Shown here piece after piece: positions 44,738 to 54,190 of a stretch of DNA of 64,000 nucleotides. The position numbers and the translations under genes are program-made. The stretch's first letter is position 1. The number at the start of each line of letters is the position of its first letter. Source of the stretch: Leptospirales bacterium (GTDB taxonomy: Bacteria > Spirochaetota > Leptospiria > Leptospirales > Leptonemataceae); the NCBI GenBank assembly GCA_019694685.1, contig JAIBBM010000003.1, positions 91,945 to 155,944 of the forward strand, read 5' to 3'. Under the pieces are notes generated by a model. That model worked only from the letters and a program-made list of their open reading frames with translations. It was not told where the DNA came from and ran no database searches.

Positions 44738-46547
44738 GCTTCTTGACTACGCGGTCCGCGCGCTCCATGTACGCGCGGGCTGCTTTGTCGTCCGGGTTTG
44801 ATGCCAGAACGGTTTCGAAATGGCCAATGGATTCGCGGAATTTGCCTGCAGTAAACAGATCGATTCCCTTTTCCATTTCATCATGCGTTTGCAGCTTCTT
44901 CTGCATCAACTGCTCTGAATCCCCATCCATGACTTCGTAAACCTTTACAGATTCCTTCTTTCCCTTCACTCGTACGCGTCCCAGGTATCGTGTATGGAAC
45001 TTGTTGGCACCTTGCACAGCCTGGTAGACCTGTTCGCTAATGAGGATGCCGGATCCAAATTTCTTGGTCAGTCCCTCCAGACGCGACGCCAGATTCACTG
45101 CGTCTGAAATCACAGTGCCTTCCATTCTTCGTTCTTCGCCCACGGTTCCCAGCATCAAAAGTCCGCTATGAATTCCAACGCCAATGCGAATGGGGTCCAT
45201 TCCAATTCGGAAGAGTTCGTTGTATTCGCGAAGTGCCTTGAGCATGGCGATGCCCGCTTCTACTGCATGCTGTGGGCTATCCGGGAAGATCGCCATGACA
45301 GCGTCTCCGATGTACTTATCAATGAAGCCTTGATTTTGACGAATAGTCGGGCTCACGACATTGAGGTACTGATTGAGCAGATTGAAGTTTTTTTTTGGTG
45401 TAAGTTGCTCAGAAAGAGTGGTGAAGGACCGGATATCGGAGAATAGAACTGTCATTTCTCGCTGAACCTGATCGCCTAACTTTACTTCCACGATACTTGT
45501 TCTTTCTAGCTGCTGAAGGAATTCCTTTGGCACAAAACGATAGTAAGCATCGTTCAGTGTCACCATCTCCTTCGCATAATCGCGAATCTCTGTTACCATG
45601 CTATTGAACGTGTCCGCAAGCAGACCGAGTTCATCTCTGGTCTTAACGGATACATGCGTGCTGAAATCTCTTTCGCGCACGCGCTCTGCACCTTCGCGGA
45701 GCGCCTGCACCGGTTTGGAGAGAATGCGTGCAAGGAGGAGGGCCACGATGATGGACAGAACCAGGGAAGCTACAACCACTGCGATGCAGACTTTGAGTAG
45801 CTGGGCTACCTTGTTTGCTTCGCTCCCTGCGTCATAGTCTACTCCGAACACTGCGATGACCGTGCCATCCTTATCTTTAATAGGAACTGCAGCGGATAGA
45901 AACGTGCCCCATACGTCGGAGTTAAAATCGTTTTCCGCCGCTGCCTTTCCAAGGAAAGCATCGTGGAAGGCCTGCTGGCGCGCTTTGTATAAAAGGCCTG
46001 GAAGAGCACCTTGCTCTTCTCCAATTTTTTCATAGTCCGCATCACCAAGCCAGGCAACCACATCGTGCGCCGGGTATTCCGGCAGAGAAATCATTACGTA
46101 GCTGTAGCGGATTTGAGGAGGATCCGTTTCAAAAACCTGGCTCAGGTGAACCGGATAGTCTACGCTTTCGCGCGAACCCGCTTTTACCTGGCGAAGGAAC
46201 TGAACCATTTCCAGGTAGTCCGGAGATTGGATGATCTTGTCTATTTCTTCCTGAGTGAGAGGGCTTGGAATTGTATCGCCCACTTTCGCGTCCGCGATTG
46301 TTTTTCTGAGTTCCGCTGTGATTTTGATTTTGCTGCGAACAACCGTGGCCATTTTTTTCATGCCTTCGCGGTCCTGCGATTCAAGCATGTAAGCCGCAGT
46401 TCTTCCCACGTCTTTGAGGCGTCCGGCCATGAGTCGAATCACCATACTGCGTGTGTCCGTGTATAGAAACACAACGCTCAAGCTCGTAACAGAAACAGCG
46501 AGCAGTGAAATCGAAAGTGCAAGTTTTACTGCGAATGGAAATCTCAC
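44718..46547 (-). CDS. dCache-like/HAMP class III adenylate cyclase with C-terminal TPR
   Basis: A 609-residue membrane receptor cyclase. The N-terminal helix and periplasmic sensor (residues 30-260) with double-Cache features (AAVPIKDKDGTVIAVFGVDYD) lead to a second helix, HAMP (RILSKPVQALREGAERVRERDFSTHVSVKTRDELGLLADTFNSMV), and the cyclase: VLFSDIRSFT, DKYIGDAVMAIF, SDAVNLASRLEGL. The catalytic Asp pair, Lys, Asp, Asn and Arg are present. Residues about 560-600 form a TPR (GIDLFTAGKFRESIGHFETVLASNPDDKAARAYMERA). The methyltransferase gene lies 3 bases upstream, so the two may be co-transcribed. Confidence 0.92.
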   Translation of the reverse strand: MRFPFAVKLALSISLLAVSVTSLSVVFLYTDTRSMVIRLMAGRLKDVGRTAAYMLESQDREGMKKMATVVRSKIKITAELRKTIADAKVGDTIPSPLTQEEIDKIIQSPDYLEMVQFLRQVKAGSRESVDYPVHLSQVFETDPPQIRYSYVMISLPEYPAHDVVAWLGDADYEKIGEEQGALPGLLYKARQQAFHDAFLGKAAAENDFNSDVWGTFLSAAVPIKDKDGTVIAVFGVDYDAGSEANKVAQLLKVCIAVVVASLVLSIIVALLLARILSKPVQALREGAERVRERDFSTHVSVKTRDELGLLADTFNSMVTEIRDYAKEMVTLNDAYYRFVPKEFLQQLERTSIVEVKLGDQVQREMTVLFSDIRSFTTLSEQLTPKKNFNLLNQYLNVVSPTIRQNQGFIDKYIGDAVMAIFPDSPQHAVEAGIAMLKALREYNELFRIGMDPIRIGVGIHSGLLMLGTVGEERRMEGTVISDAVNLASRLEGLTKKFGSGILISEQVYQAVQGANKFHTRYLGRVRVKGKKESVKVYEVMDGDSEQLMQKKLQTHDEMEKGIDLFTAGKFRESIGHFETVLASNPDDKAARAYMERADRVVKKPTVQIA

Positions 46548-46550
46548 GTC

Positions 46551-47303
46551 TTAACCCCTCGTCGCACGGATCATCAGCATTCCTTCGTAACCCTGATCTG
46601 GATCCACCGCTTTGATCGACTGGATATGAGTCAGAGTAAGGCCCGCATTCTTCAACACGTTTTCCATAATCGTTTCATTTACTGGTACGACTGGAAATCG
46701 TCTTTTGCCTACGCGATAATATGTCGCATTCTTCACCATGCACAGAGCCAGGAGACCGCCTGGCCTGAGATAGGATGTCATACGACCAAACTGTCTTTCA
46801 AAAACTTGCCGGTCTGTCTGGATGCCTTCAATGCAAAAATTGGACGCGATTATGTCGTATAACGGTTCGCCTTCCACCAGTGGAGGCTCGCGAAACACGT
46901 CGTATTGAGTCAACCGTCTCACTGCGCCGCGAACCGTACCTGCGAGTGCGTCTATGTTTTCGCGCGAAGCAGGTCTTCCTTCGATTTCAAGAACGCGTTT
47001 GAAGTAGATGTCCCAGTTGAATGATCCTGGTTTTTGGTCTAGCCAGGCGCGGACCATGGCAAGATTCGCGGGCAGATACTCTGAAAAGTCTATGTGTTTG
47101 GCAACTCTGCTCGCGCTGATGATCTGATAAATGGTCGGACCGCCGCCGACTTCTAACATGCTGTCTACTGGCCCGAGCTTTGAATAGGTATCGTGGAAGA
47201 ACTGAAGCAGGCTTTCGTTTTCGTCTGAAACTTCTGTGTAATACTCGTTCAAGTAGTCTTGAGGCGAGAACTCATTGTAGTCTAAAGTGATTTCTGAGGA
47301 CAC
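46551..47303 (-). CDS. NNMT/PNMT/TEMT-type SAM methyltransferase
   Basis: A 250-residue enzyme with the family N-terminus DYNEFSPQDYLNEYYTEVSDENESLLQFF, SAM motif MLEVGGGPTIYQI, KHIDFSEYLPANLAMVRAWL and DIIASNFCIEGI. The known animal members methylate nicotinamide, phenylethanolamine or thioethers; bacterial targets are unsettled. The start is GTG 47303; no ATG lies before the conserved start. It is divergent from the basic amino acid decarboxylase, which could supply an amine. Confidence 0.85.
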   Translation of the reverse strand: MSSEITLDYNEFSPQDYLNEYYTEVSDENESLLQFFHDTYSKLGPVDSMLEVGGGPTIYQIISASRVAKHIDFSEYLPANLAMVRAWLDQKPGSFNWDIYFKRVLEIEGRPASRENIDALAGTVRGAVRRLTQYDVFREPPLVEGEPLYDIIASNFCIEGIQTDRQVFERQFGRMTSYLRPGGLLALCMVKNATYYRVGKRRFPVVPVNETIMENVLKNAGLTLTHIQSIKAVDPDQGYEGMLMIRATRG

Positions 47304-47416
47304 GTCTCAGTATCGGCCAGCGCGAGGCTCAAAATTCAATTCCGAACTGCAGTTCTACGCGTGTTCAGACGATTTTGACTCTCCGCGTGCCGATCTTGTA
47401 CCGACTGGTTCGACCT

Positions 47417-48871
47417 ATGTTTCTAGACCAAAACAGGGCTCCTCTTCTCGACGCGTTGATCGCACACCATGCGGAAGGAGTGCATCCATTTCACGTGCCT
47501 GGCCACAAGCACGGAGTGGGCGCACGCGATCTCCTGAGTCTGTTCGGGCAAACCACTCTTTCGTTCGACCTGAATGCAATGCATGATCTCGACGACGCGT
47601 GCAACCCGGTGGGGGTCATTGACGAAGCACAGAGACTTGCGGCTCATTTATTCGGCGCGGATCACGCTCACTTTCTTGTAAACGGAAACACTCAGGGAAT
47701 TCATTCGATGATGCTTTCTGCGGTTGGGCCAGGTGAGCAAATTGTACTTCCGCGAAATTGTCATCGTTCCGCGATCACAGGTTTGATCTTATCTGGCGGC
47801 CTTCCTATTTACGTTCCCGTGGAGATTGACGCTCATCTTGGTGTGGCCACAGGTCCAACGGTTCAGAGCGTTCGCGCGACTCTGGAAAAAAATCCATTCG
47901 TTTGCGCGTTGTTTGTGGTAAATCCGTCTTACTACGGTTTTGCGACGGACATTGAAGGCATGGTTCGCGCAGCGCACGATCATCGGGCTGCAGCTCTCGT
48001 AGACGAGGCGCACGGCACGCATCTTTCTTTTCATCCGGATTTTCCTGCAAATGCCATGAGCGTGGGTGCAGACATGAGTGCAGTCAGCATGCATAAAACG
48101 GGGGGATCTCTCACGCAAAGCGCGATTCTCCTTTCCAAAGGTGAACGAGTGCCGCATGACATTCTCAAAGAGTCGATCGATTTGATTCGATCCACAAGTG
48201 CGTCTTATTTGCTGATGGTTTCTCTGGATACTGCGCGAAGATCTCTTGCACAGGATGCGCCCGGTCAGTTTGAACGCGTGCTTCAGCTGGCTCGTTTCGC
48301 ACGAACAGAGATCAATTTGATTGAAGGTCTCTATTCGCCCGGAAAGGAAATTTGCAGGCCGGATAGTTCTGTCTTCAACTACGACGAAAGTAAGTTGCTC
48401 ATTCATTGTGCTTCAGCCGGGTTCACCGGTTTTGAGATGGAGAGATTGCTGCGAGATCGCTTTTCGATTCAGGTTGAGCTTGCGGACATGAACAATGTTC
48501 TTGCTCTCATTACAATCGGAACGCGCGAGGAAGATATACTGCATCTGGTCGGAAGTCTGAAGACAATCGTGCTCGGGAACAATCGAAAGCATTCAAGGCC
48601 AACTGTGCCTCCGCCTCTGATGCCAGACGTAATTTCTTCTCCGCGCCAGGCTTTCTATTCGCCCAAGAAGTTCATGCCTCTATCTGGATCGGCTGGACAA
48701 ATCAGCGGAGAGATGTTGATGTCCTACCCACCTGGCATTCCCATTATTTGTCCAGGAGAAAGAATCACTCAGGATATTATAGATTACGTTCGCGTGCTTA
48801 AAGAACAGGGAAGCTTGCTTCAGGGTACGGCAGATCCGCTTGCGGAGAACATTCGGGTGCTGGGTGCATGA
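47417..48871 (+). CDS. Orn/Lys/Arg decarboxylase-like PLP enzyme
   Basis: A 484-residue fold type I enzyme. RAPLLDALIAHHAEGVHPFHVPGHKHGVG and FLVNGNTQGIHSMMLSAVGPGEQIVLPRNCHRS form the N-terminal part. VDEAHGTHLSF with the PLP Asp and SMHKTGGSLTQSA with Lys227 complete the cofactor site. The C-terminal domain (SPRQAFYSPKKFMPLSGSAGQISGEMLMSYPPGIPIICPGERI) is typical of the short SpeA2/Cad group. It lacks the wing domain of inducible E. coli enzymes. Probable substrates are arginine, lysine or ornithine, giving polyamines. It overlaps the next gene as ATGA. Confidence 0.92.
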   Translation: MFLDQNRAPLLDALIAHHAEGVHPFHVPGHKHGVGARDLLSLFGQTTLSFDLNAMHDLDDACNPVGVIDEAQRLAAHLFGADHAHFLVNGNTQGIHSMMLSAVGPGEQIVLPRNCHRSAITGLILSGGLPIYVPVEIDAHLGVATGPTVQSVRATLEKNPFVCALFVVNPSYYGFATDIEGMVRAAHDHRAAALVDEAHGTHLSFHPDFPANAMSVGADMSAVSMHKTGGSLTQSAILLSKGERVPHDILKESIDLIRSTSASYLLMVSLDTARRSLAQDAPGQFERVLQLARFARTEINLIEGLYSPGKEICRPDSSVFNYDESKLLIHCASAGFTGFEMERLLRDRFSIQVELADMNNVLALITIGTREEDILHLVGSLKTIVLGNNRKHSRPTVPPPLMPDVISSPRQAFYSPKKFMPLSGSAGQISGEMLMSYPPGIPIICPGERITQDIIDYVRVLKEQGSLLQGTADPLAENIRVLGA

Positions 48872-51800
48872 AATTTCTTTCGCGAGCTTCTGGCATTACT
48901 GAGAAAGAATGGCCTCGTGCTCGCAGCATGATGCTTTTGTGTTTCGCAATCATGGCAGCTCTTGCATTCGGTCGAGCTGCGCGAGATGCATTTTTCATCA
49001 AGAATGCGGGAGCGGACAATCTACCGATCGTCTATCTTCTCAATGGCATCCTGGTTGCCGGGATTGCGGCCGTGTATTCGCGCGTCGTGCATCGATTGTC
49101 TCTCAGTAGATTCATGGGTTTACTGTGTGCTGCTTTCGTTCTCGCCATCGTTGTTCTCAGGCTACTGATCTCATCCGGCAATGTTGTAATGCCATACGCG
49201 GTCTGGTCACTTGCGGAAGTGTACAACATTTTGATGCTCATGCACTTCTGGACCTACGCAAACAAGGTTTTTGATCCGCGCGAAGGGAAGCGCATGTTCC
49301 CGATCGTAGGTGCAGCCGGTCTGGTGGGCATGATCGTTGGAAGTTCAGTAACTCCCATGTTCGTAAATGCGTTTGGTAGTAACAATCTGCTACTCGGCTG
49401 GGCGGGCATGGTGATTCTTGCGATTCCACCACTTCGCCTTTCTGCAGCAGCTGCGCGAAAGAGCGGAGTCATTCTCGCAGGCACGGACGACAGCGGCGAA
49501 ACTGTGGCCGAGAACTGGAGATCGCTGTTTCAGATTCCGCTGGTTCGCACACTGGCGATGATCGCCTTTCCAATGTGGATCACAGCGTGGCTGGTTGATT
49601 ATCAATTCTTTCATGCTTTAGATGAAGTGTACAAAGAGCAGGATTCTCTCGCTGGCTTTCTTGGTGTTTTTAACGGGCTCTCTTCTCTTGCAGGATTGAT
49701 ACTTCAGTTCTTCGTGACCGGAAGACTACTTCAAACGCTGGGAGTGGGTGGCACTTCGATTCTTTACCCGGGAGTAGTCGCAGCAAGTGCAGTGGGGCTT
49801 TGTGCTAGAAGTATGATGCCCGTCGTGCCCGGAAAAGTTTATGAGCCGCGCTCCATTCTTGGCATTGCAGGAAAATTTTCGGATGAGACTCTCTTTGGGT
49901 CTGTTCATGATTCTGCCATTGCGGTTTTGTTCAGTTCATTGCCGGATGAGAATCGTGCGAGAGCTCGTGCTCTTTTGAACGGTGCGATGGAGCCCATGGC
50001 CACTGCTGTGGCTGGTATTTTGCTTCTTGTACTTGGACGATTTCATGCTCCACCCATCGTATTTGCTTCGCTCACTCTCGCGATGTGCCTTGTGTGGATT
50101 GGCCTTGCACTTCGTATCAAGAAAGACTACTTGCGGGCACTCGTTGCAAACTTGAATTCGCGTAACATCGACCTTCAGCGCAACGCCTTCTCTCTCTTGA
50201 GTACAAATCGGGATCTGGAAACCAGGGAAATTCTGCTGGCCGCACTCTCCTCCAACGACGAAGATATGGCGTTATTCGCTCTTGAGCTGCTCGATCATCC
50301 GGATCTGGCCACTGCTCTTCGCCTCAGCGCCGTTCTTCCTCACACTACACCGCGCTTGAAAACAGCCTTGCTCGGGTATCTGGGACGAGCCGGATTCTCT
50401 GAAACACGCTCCGCCATTCGAACGGAAGTCTCAGATTCTGATGGACCTGTGCGCGCGGCGGCCGTTCGGGCACTTTCACTTGTAGGCAGCCGCGAAGATG
50501 TGCGAAGCATGGCACGGCTGATCAAAGATACTCACGCAAATGTCGCGGCAGAAGCCGTGATCGCTCAGCTGACACGGCCCGGAGGCCAGCGTACAGTCGG
50601 AACAAAAGGCCTGGATCGTTTATTGCGATCCCGCGAAGAGCCGGATCGCTTTCAGGCAGCCCGTATCCTCCGGGAAGTGCCTCTGCCCGCGAAAGCCAAA
50701 AGCCTGGTTCGTTTGATGGAGCACTCCACTGCTGACGTGCGAAACGAAGCAGTTCGTGCGATGGGGATGCTCAAGACCAGGGAAGCACTTCGTTTGTTGG
50801 CCGCTTACTTGCGCGAAGACGATGTGTACCTGTCCGCAAAGGAAGGTCTTTTGCAGTATGGCGAATCTGCTTTGTCTGCACTCCATGCGCAATTGGCCAT
50901 TGAAACAGAGGCAGAAGCAAAAATAAGCATCGTTGCTTGCATTGGCGAAATCTCCAGCCTGCGAAGCATACCTGTGCTTGCGAAACTGATTGTTCGCCAG
51001 CCGATTCTTGTGGAAAACGCGGCGGCGGAAGCTCTCACAAACATTCGAATGAAGTTTCTCGTCGAAACAGGACAGGATGTATCTCGTGCGGATGAGTATT
51101 TTACGCGTGAGGTGAAGGATCGCATTCGGGCGTGCTATTTTTCGATCGTGGAAAATATAGAGAAAGACAGGCAGAACGTTGCCATTTTGCAGAAGGCTTC
51201 TGATCCTACAGCCGTGCTCTTGATTCTAGACGCAGTGCAGAGATTTGCACGCCAGAGACTTGAGGTGGCGTTGAAGTTTCTGGAACTCATTGGAGATCCT
51301 AGAACAATTCGCGCACTCACCGCAGATCTGCAATTTGGCGACGCGCGTGGAAGGGCAGAAGCGCTGGAAGCTCTTGAAGGAAGTTGTACAGAGGCAGGCG
51401 TTCTGGTTCGCGTACTCGAAGACGATCCTGCCCAGGCATCTCGAGGCACAGTGGATGAGGTTCTCCGGCACATTCTATGGAAGAATCATCCGCCGTGGAT
51501 CACATCGTGTGCGGTTCATGCCGCGGGATTGCTCAACATGAAGATGCTTGAGCCTGAGCTGTTCAGTCAGCTTGACGCACCGGACGAGATGGTTCGCATC
51601 AACGCAAGCATTGCACTGCGTAAGTTGAAATCAAAAACATTTCGCCTGGCAGTACAGAAGGAACGCAATCATAAGCAATTAGAAAGGGAGCGCAAGAAAA
51701 TGGACACACGCATGGAGAGATTTCTTTTCCTTCGCAGCGTTCCGCTTTTTTCTGAAGTGGACGGGGTGGACTTACACTGGATCAATGAGATCACGCACGA

Positions 51801-52152
51801 GCAAAAATTTAGGGCCCGAGCCAATATCTTTCGCGAAGGAGATCCCGGAGAATCGCTGTATATTATCATATCCGGCAGCGTGAGAATCTTCAAAGGACAG
51901 AAAGGAAAAGAGCTCACGATTGACATTTTACAGGAAAGGGATTGCTTCGGTGAAATGGCGATCCTGGATCAGGAACCCAGATCCGCCTCGGTGGTCGCAG
52001 TGAGGAATACTCGTCTACTTGTGATCAATCGATCTGATTTTCAACGCCTGCTGATCGCTCGCCCCAGAATTTCTTTTGCTCTTTTTAAGACAATGTCGCG
52101 CAGAGTTCGGGAAGCCAACGCGAGATTGATTCAATTGCAAAAGGTGGTTTGA
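48868..52152 (+). CDS. MFS/Npt nucleotide-transporter-like protein fused to HEAT repeats and a cNMP-binding domain
   Basis: A 1094-residue three-part protein. Residues about 15-425 form a 12-helix transporter-like domain resembling Npt/ADP-ATP translocase-like MFS proteins (AFGRAARDAFFIKNAGADNLPIVYLLNGILVA ... GKRMFPIVGAAGLVGMIVGSSV). Residues 430-945 are HEAT-type helical repeats (PVRAAAVRALSLVGSREDVRSM; ADVRNEAVRAMGMLKTREALRLLAAYL). Residues 960-1090 are a cyclic nucleotide-binding domain with REGDPGESLYIIISGSVRI and the phosphate cassette CFGEMAILDQEPRSASVVA, with Glu and Arg needed for cAMP. It is coupled by ATGA to the decarboxylase and by one base to panC. Ligand control of transport or of the HEAT scaffold is inferred. 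Confidence 0.88.
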   Translation: MKFLSRASGITEKEWPRARSMMLLCFAIMAALAFGRAARDAFFIKNAGADNLPIVYLLNGILVAGIAAVYSRVVHRLSLSRFMGLLCAAFVLAIVVLRLLISSGNVVMPYAVWSLAEVYNILMLMHFWTYANKVFDPREGKRMFPIVGAAGLVGMIVGSSVTPMFVNAFGSNNLLLGWAGMVILAIPPLRLSAAAARKSGVILAGTDDSGETVAENWRSLFQIPLVRTLAMIAFPMWITAWLVDYQFFHALDEVYKEQDSLAGFLGVFNGLSSLAGLILQFFVTGRLLQTLGVGGTSILYPGVVAASAVGLCARSMMPVVPGKVYEPRSILGIAGKFSDETLFGSVHDSAIAVLFSSLPDENRARARALLNGAMEPMATAVAGILLLVLGRFHAPPIVFASLTLAMCLVWIGLALRIKKDYLRALVANLNSRNIDLQRNAFSLLSTNRDLETREILLAALSSNDEDMALFALELLDHPDLATALRLSAVLPHTTPRLKTALLGYLGRAGFSETRSAIRTEVSDSDGPVRAAAVRALSLVGSREDVRSMARLIKDTHANVAAEAVIAQLTRPGGQRTVGTKGLDRLLRSREEPDRFQAARILREVPLPAKAKSLVRLMEHSTADVRNEAVRAMGMLKTREALRLLAAYLREDDVYLSAKEGLLQYGESALSALHAQLAIETEAEAKISIVACIGEISSLRSIPVLAKLIVRQPILVENAAAEALTNIRMKFLVETGQDVSRADEYFTREVKDRIRACYFSIVENIEKDRQNVAILQKASDPTAVLLILDAVQRFARQRLEVALKFLELIGDPRTIRALTADLQFGDARGRAEALEALEGSCTEAGVLVRVLEDDPAQASRGTVDEVLRHILWKNHPPWITSCAVHAAGLLNMKMLEPELFSQLDAPDEMVRINASIALRKLKSKTFRLAVQKERNHKQLERERKKMDTRMERFLFLRSVPLFSEVDGVDLHWINEITHEQKFRARANIFREGDPGESLYIIISGSVRIFKGQKGKELTIDILQERDCFGEMAILDQEPRSASVVAVRNTRLLVINRSDFQRLLIARPRISFALFKTMSRRVREANARLIQLQKVV

Positions 52153-52991
52153 TGAAAATAATCCGTTCACTGGCAGAACTTCGCGAAACACTTTCTGTAA
52201 GAGACAAAGTGCGCAGCCTCGTCCCGACTATGGGATATTTACACGAAGGCCACGCTTCTTTGATCCGAGATGCTCGACGTGAGAGTGAACAGGTATGTGT
52301 GAATATCTTTGTCAATCCCCTGCAGTTTAACAATGCGCGTGATTTCGAAACGTACCCGGTCAGCGAAGATCACGATCGAGCGATTTGCGAAGAGGCAGGC
52401 GCTGATATAGTTTTTGTTCCGACTGCATCGGAAATGCTGGGTGCGGGTCCTGCTCTTCAAATGGCCATGCCAGCGTTAACAAAGAATCTGTGCGGACCGT
52501 TTCGCCCGGGTCATTTTGAAGGCGTATTGTTGATTGTTGCGAAGCTCTTTCATCTGTTTTTGCCTCACAAAGCATATTTCGGGAAGAAGGACTACCAGCA
52601 GTTTCGCGTGATCCAGAGAATGGTGGAAGACCTTTCTTTCCCGATTGATATCATAGGTTGCGAGACGATTCGCGAAGCAGACGGTCTTGCCATGTCTTCT
52701 CGCAACAAGAATTTGAAACCAGAACACCGCGAGCAAGCAGCCTTGATGATTCGCGGATTTCGCATTGCGGAAAAAGCGTTTAACAATGGTAACGCGAACC
52801 CGGCGGATCTGGCAGAGATCGCCCAGGATGTAATGCTGACGGGGCCAGACAATAGAGTGGAATATACTCAGGTGGTAGATCCTGAGACCCTCGAGGTATT
52901 GCAGGAAATTGAAGGCGATTTTGTCATCGCAGCCGCGATGCACTGCGGAGAAGTTCGGTTGATAGACAACCTGCTGATTCGAGGCGGATGA
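52152..52991 (+). CDS. panC: pantothenate synthetase
   Basis: A 279-residue enzyme joining pantoate and beta-alanine with ATP for coenzyme A synthesis. HIGH-like site is VPTMGYLHEGHASLI (His31, His34). Other conserved parts are VNIFVNPLQFNNARDFETYP, LCGPFRPGHFEGV, YFGKKDYQQFRVIQRMVEDL and GLAMSSRNKNL (KMSKS-like). ATG at 52152 overlaps the preceding stop as TGATG; TTG at 52149 would make TTGA. It is the only coenzyme A gene in the window, set in an operon with unrelated transport genes. Confidence 0.96.
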   Translation: MKIIRSLAELRETLSVRDKVRSLVPTMGYLHEGHASLIRDARRESEQVCVNIFVNPLQFNNARDFETYPVSEDHDRAICEEAGADIVFVPTASEMLGAGPALQMAMPALTKNLCGPFRPGHFEGVLLIVAKLFHLFLPHKAYFGKKDYQQFRVIQRMVEDLSFPIDIIGCETIREADGLAMSSRNKNLKPEHREQAALMIRGFRIAEKAFNNGNANPADLAEIAQDVMLTGPDNRVEYTQVVDPETLEVLQEIEGDFVIAAAMHCGEVRLIDNLLIRGG

Positions 52992-54190
52992 TGGAAGAGG
53001 TCATTGTAATTGGATCCGGTCACCTGGCGAATCGCATCAGACAGGTGCTGGAAAAGAAGTCTTACTCCGTGTGTCACTTGAGCGCGGAAGGAATAGAAAG
53101 CTCCCCGGATTATTCAGTCGCCCGTCTTCAAAGCATCAAAACCCAGCTCAAACACGCAGGAGCTGAACGCGCACGCGCTATCTATGTCGTGGATAGCGAA
53201 GATAGAAGGAATATTGAATTCGCCCTTGCGGCCATGAGTTTCGAGAGAGATGAGCCTATTTTCCTGGCGTTGTTCAATGAGAAGATAGCGCCGCATTTTC
53301 AAATCAATTGCAAGAATTTATTTATCATGAATCCGGCAAGACTCGCCGCTTCCACTTTCGCGGATGCCGTGACTCAGGTGCGACAGGCTCCACTGCCAGC
53401 GATGGCTCAGAAACCGGAGGAGGGCGAACCTGACAGTGGCATTTTCAACTGGCTTCGTTCCAACGTTCTCCTGACCGTTTTGCTTTCGGCGTTTCTGCTT
53501 CTCTATACAGCTGGCGCGATTTTCTTTCGCTATTCAGAAAATCTTCGCTGGATTGATGCGTTTTACTTCATCACCACTGTGATCACTACCACCGGGTTCG
53601 GGGACATTCATCTTCGCTACTCGTCTGATGAAGCAAAACTCTTCGTGATCTGTACAATGCTGACTTCTGTTTCTTTCTTTTCAATCATCTTCGCACTGGT
53701 AGTAGACAAGCTCATGGAAAGGAGAAGCCAGGTGCTGCTGGGGAGGAAAACACATCGTCTCAAAGGCCATGTGATTCTTTGCGGACTGGGTAGACTGGGA
53801 TATCAGATAGCTCTGGAGTTGCGCCGCCGGGGTTTTCAAATCGTTGTCATAGAGAGCAATGAGCACAACCGATTCTTGAATACATTTCGCGCCCGCGGGA
53901 TCAAGATACTGTACGGAGATGCGACGTTGCTTCGAAATCTGGAAATGGCCGGGTTGCTGCATGCTGTTGCTCTGTTTTCCGTGATCAATGATGATCTCAC
54001 GAACCTGGAGATAGGCCTGCATGCGCGGTCACTCGACCCGTCTGCCCGCTTGATTCTGCGAATTTATGATAGAGAGACTGCAGAAGCAGTTCGCAGACGA
54101 TTAAACATAGAGTTTGCGTACAGTACGTCTGCGATTGCTGCAGATGAAATGGTTCGCGCTCTTGAATCTATTGAATTGGCGCGCAATTGA
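52988..54190 (+). CDS. RCK-pore-RCK potassium channel-like protein
   Basis: A 400-residue protein. Residues 1-130 form an RCK/TrkA-N-like domain (VIVIGSGHLANRIRQVLEKKSYSV). Helix 1 (LTVLLSAFLLLYTAGAIFF), the pore with filter TTGFGD near residue 200 and helix 2 (LFVICTMLTSVSFFSIIFALVV) are followed by a second RCK domain (VILCGLGRLGYQIALELRRRGFQIVVIESNEHN ... GDATLLRNLEMAG). The second Rossmann loop GLGRLG is intact, while the N-terminal one is less conserved. It is likely a ligand- or NAD(H)-gated K+ channel. It overlaps panC as ATGA and abuts the convergent cyclase stop with no gap. Confidence 0.88.
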   Translation: MMEEVIVIGSGHLANRIRQVLEKKSYSVCHLSAEGIESSPDYSVARLQSIKTQLKHAGAERARAIYVVDSEDRRNIEFALAAMSFERDEPIFLALFNEKIAPHFQINCKNLFIMNPARLAASTFADAVTQVRQAPLPAMAQKPEEGEPDSGIFNWLRSNVLLTVLLSAFLLLYTAGAIFFRYSENLRWIDAFYFITTVITTTGFGDIHLRYSSDEAKLFVICTMLTSVSFFSIIFALVVDKLMERRSQVLLGRKTHRLKGHVILCGLGRLGYQIALELRRRGFQIVVIESNEHNRFLNTFRARGIKILYGDATLLRNLEMAGLLHAVALFSVINDDLTNLEIGLHARSLDPSARLILRIYDRETAEAVRRRLNIEFAYSTSAIAADEMVRALESIELARN

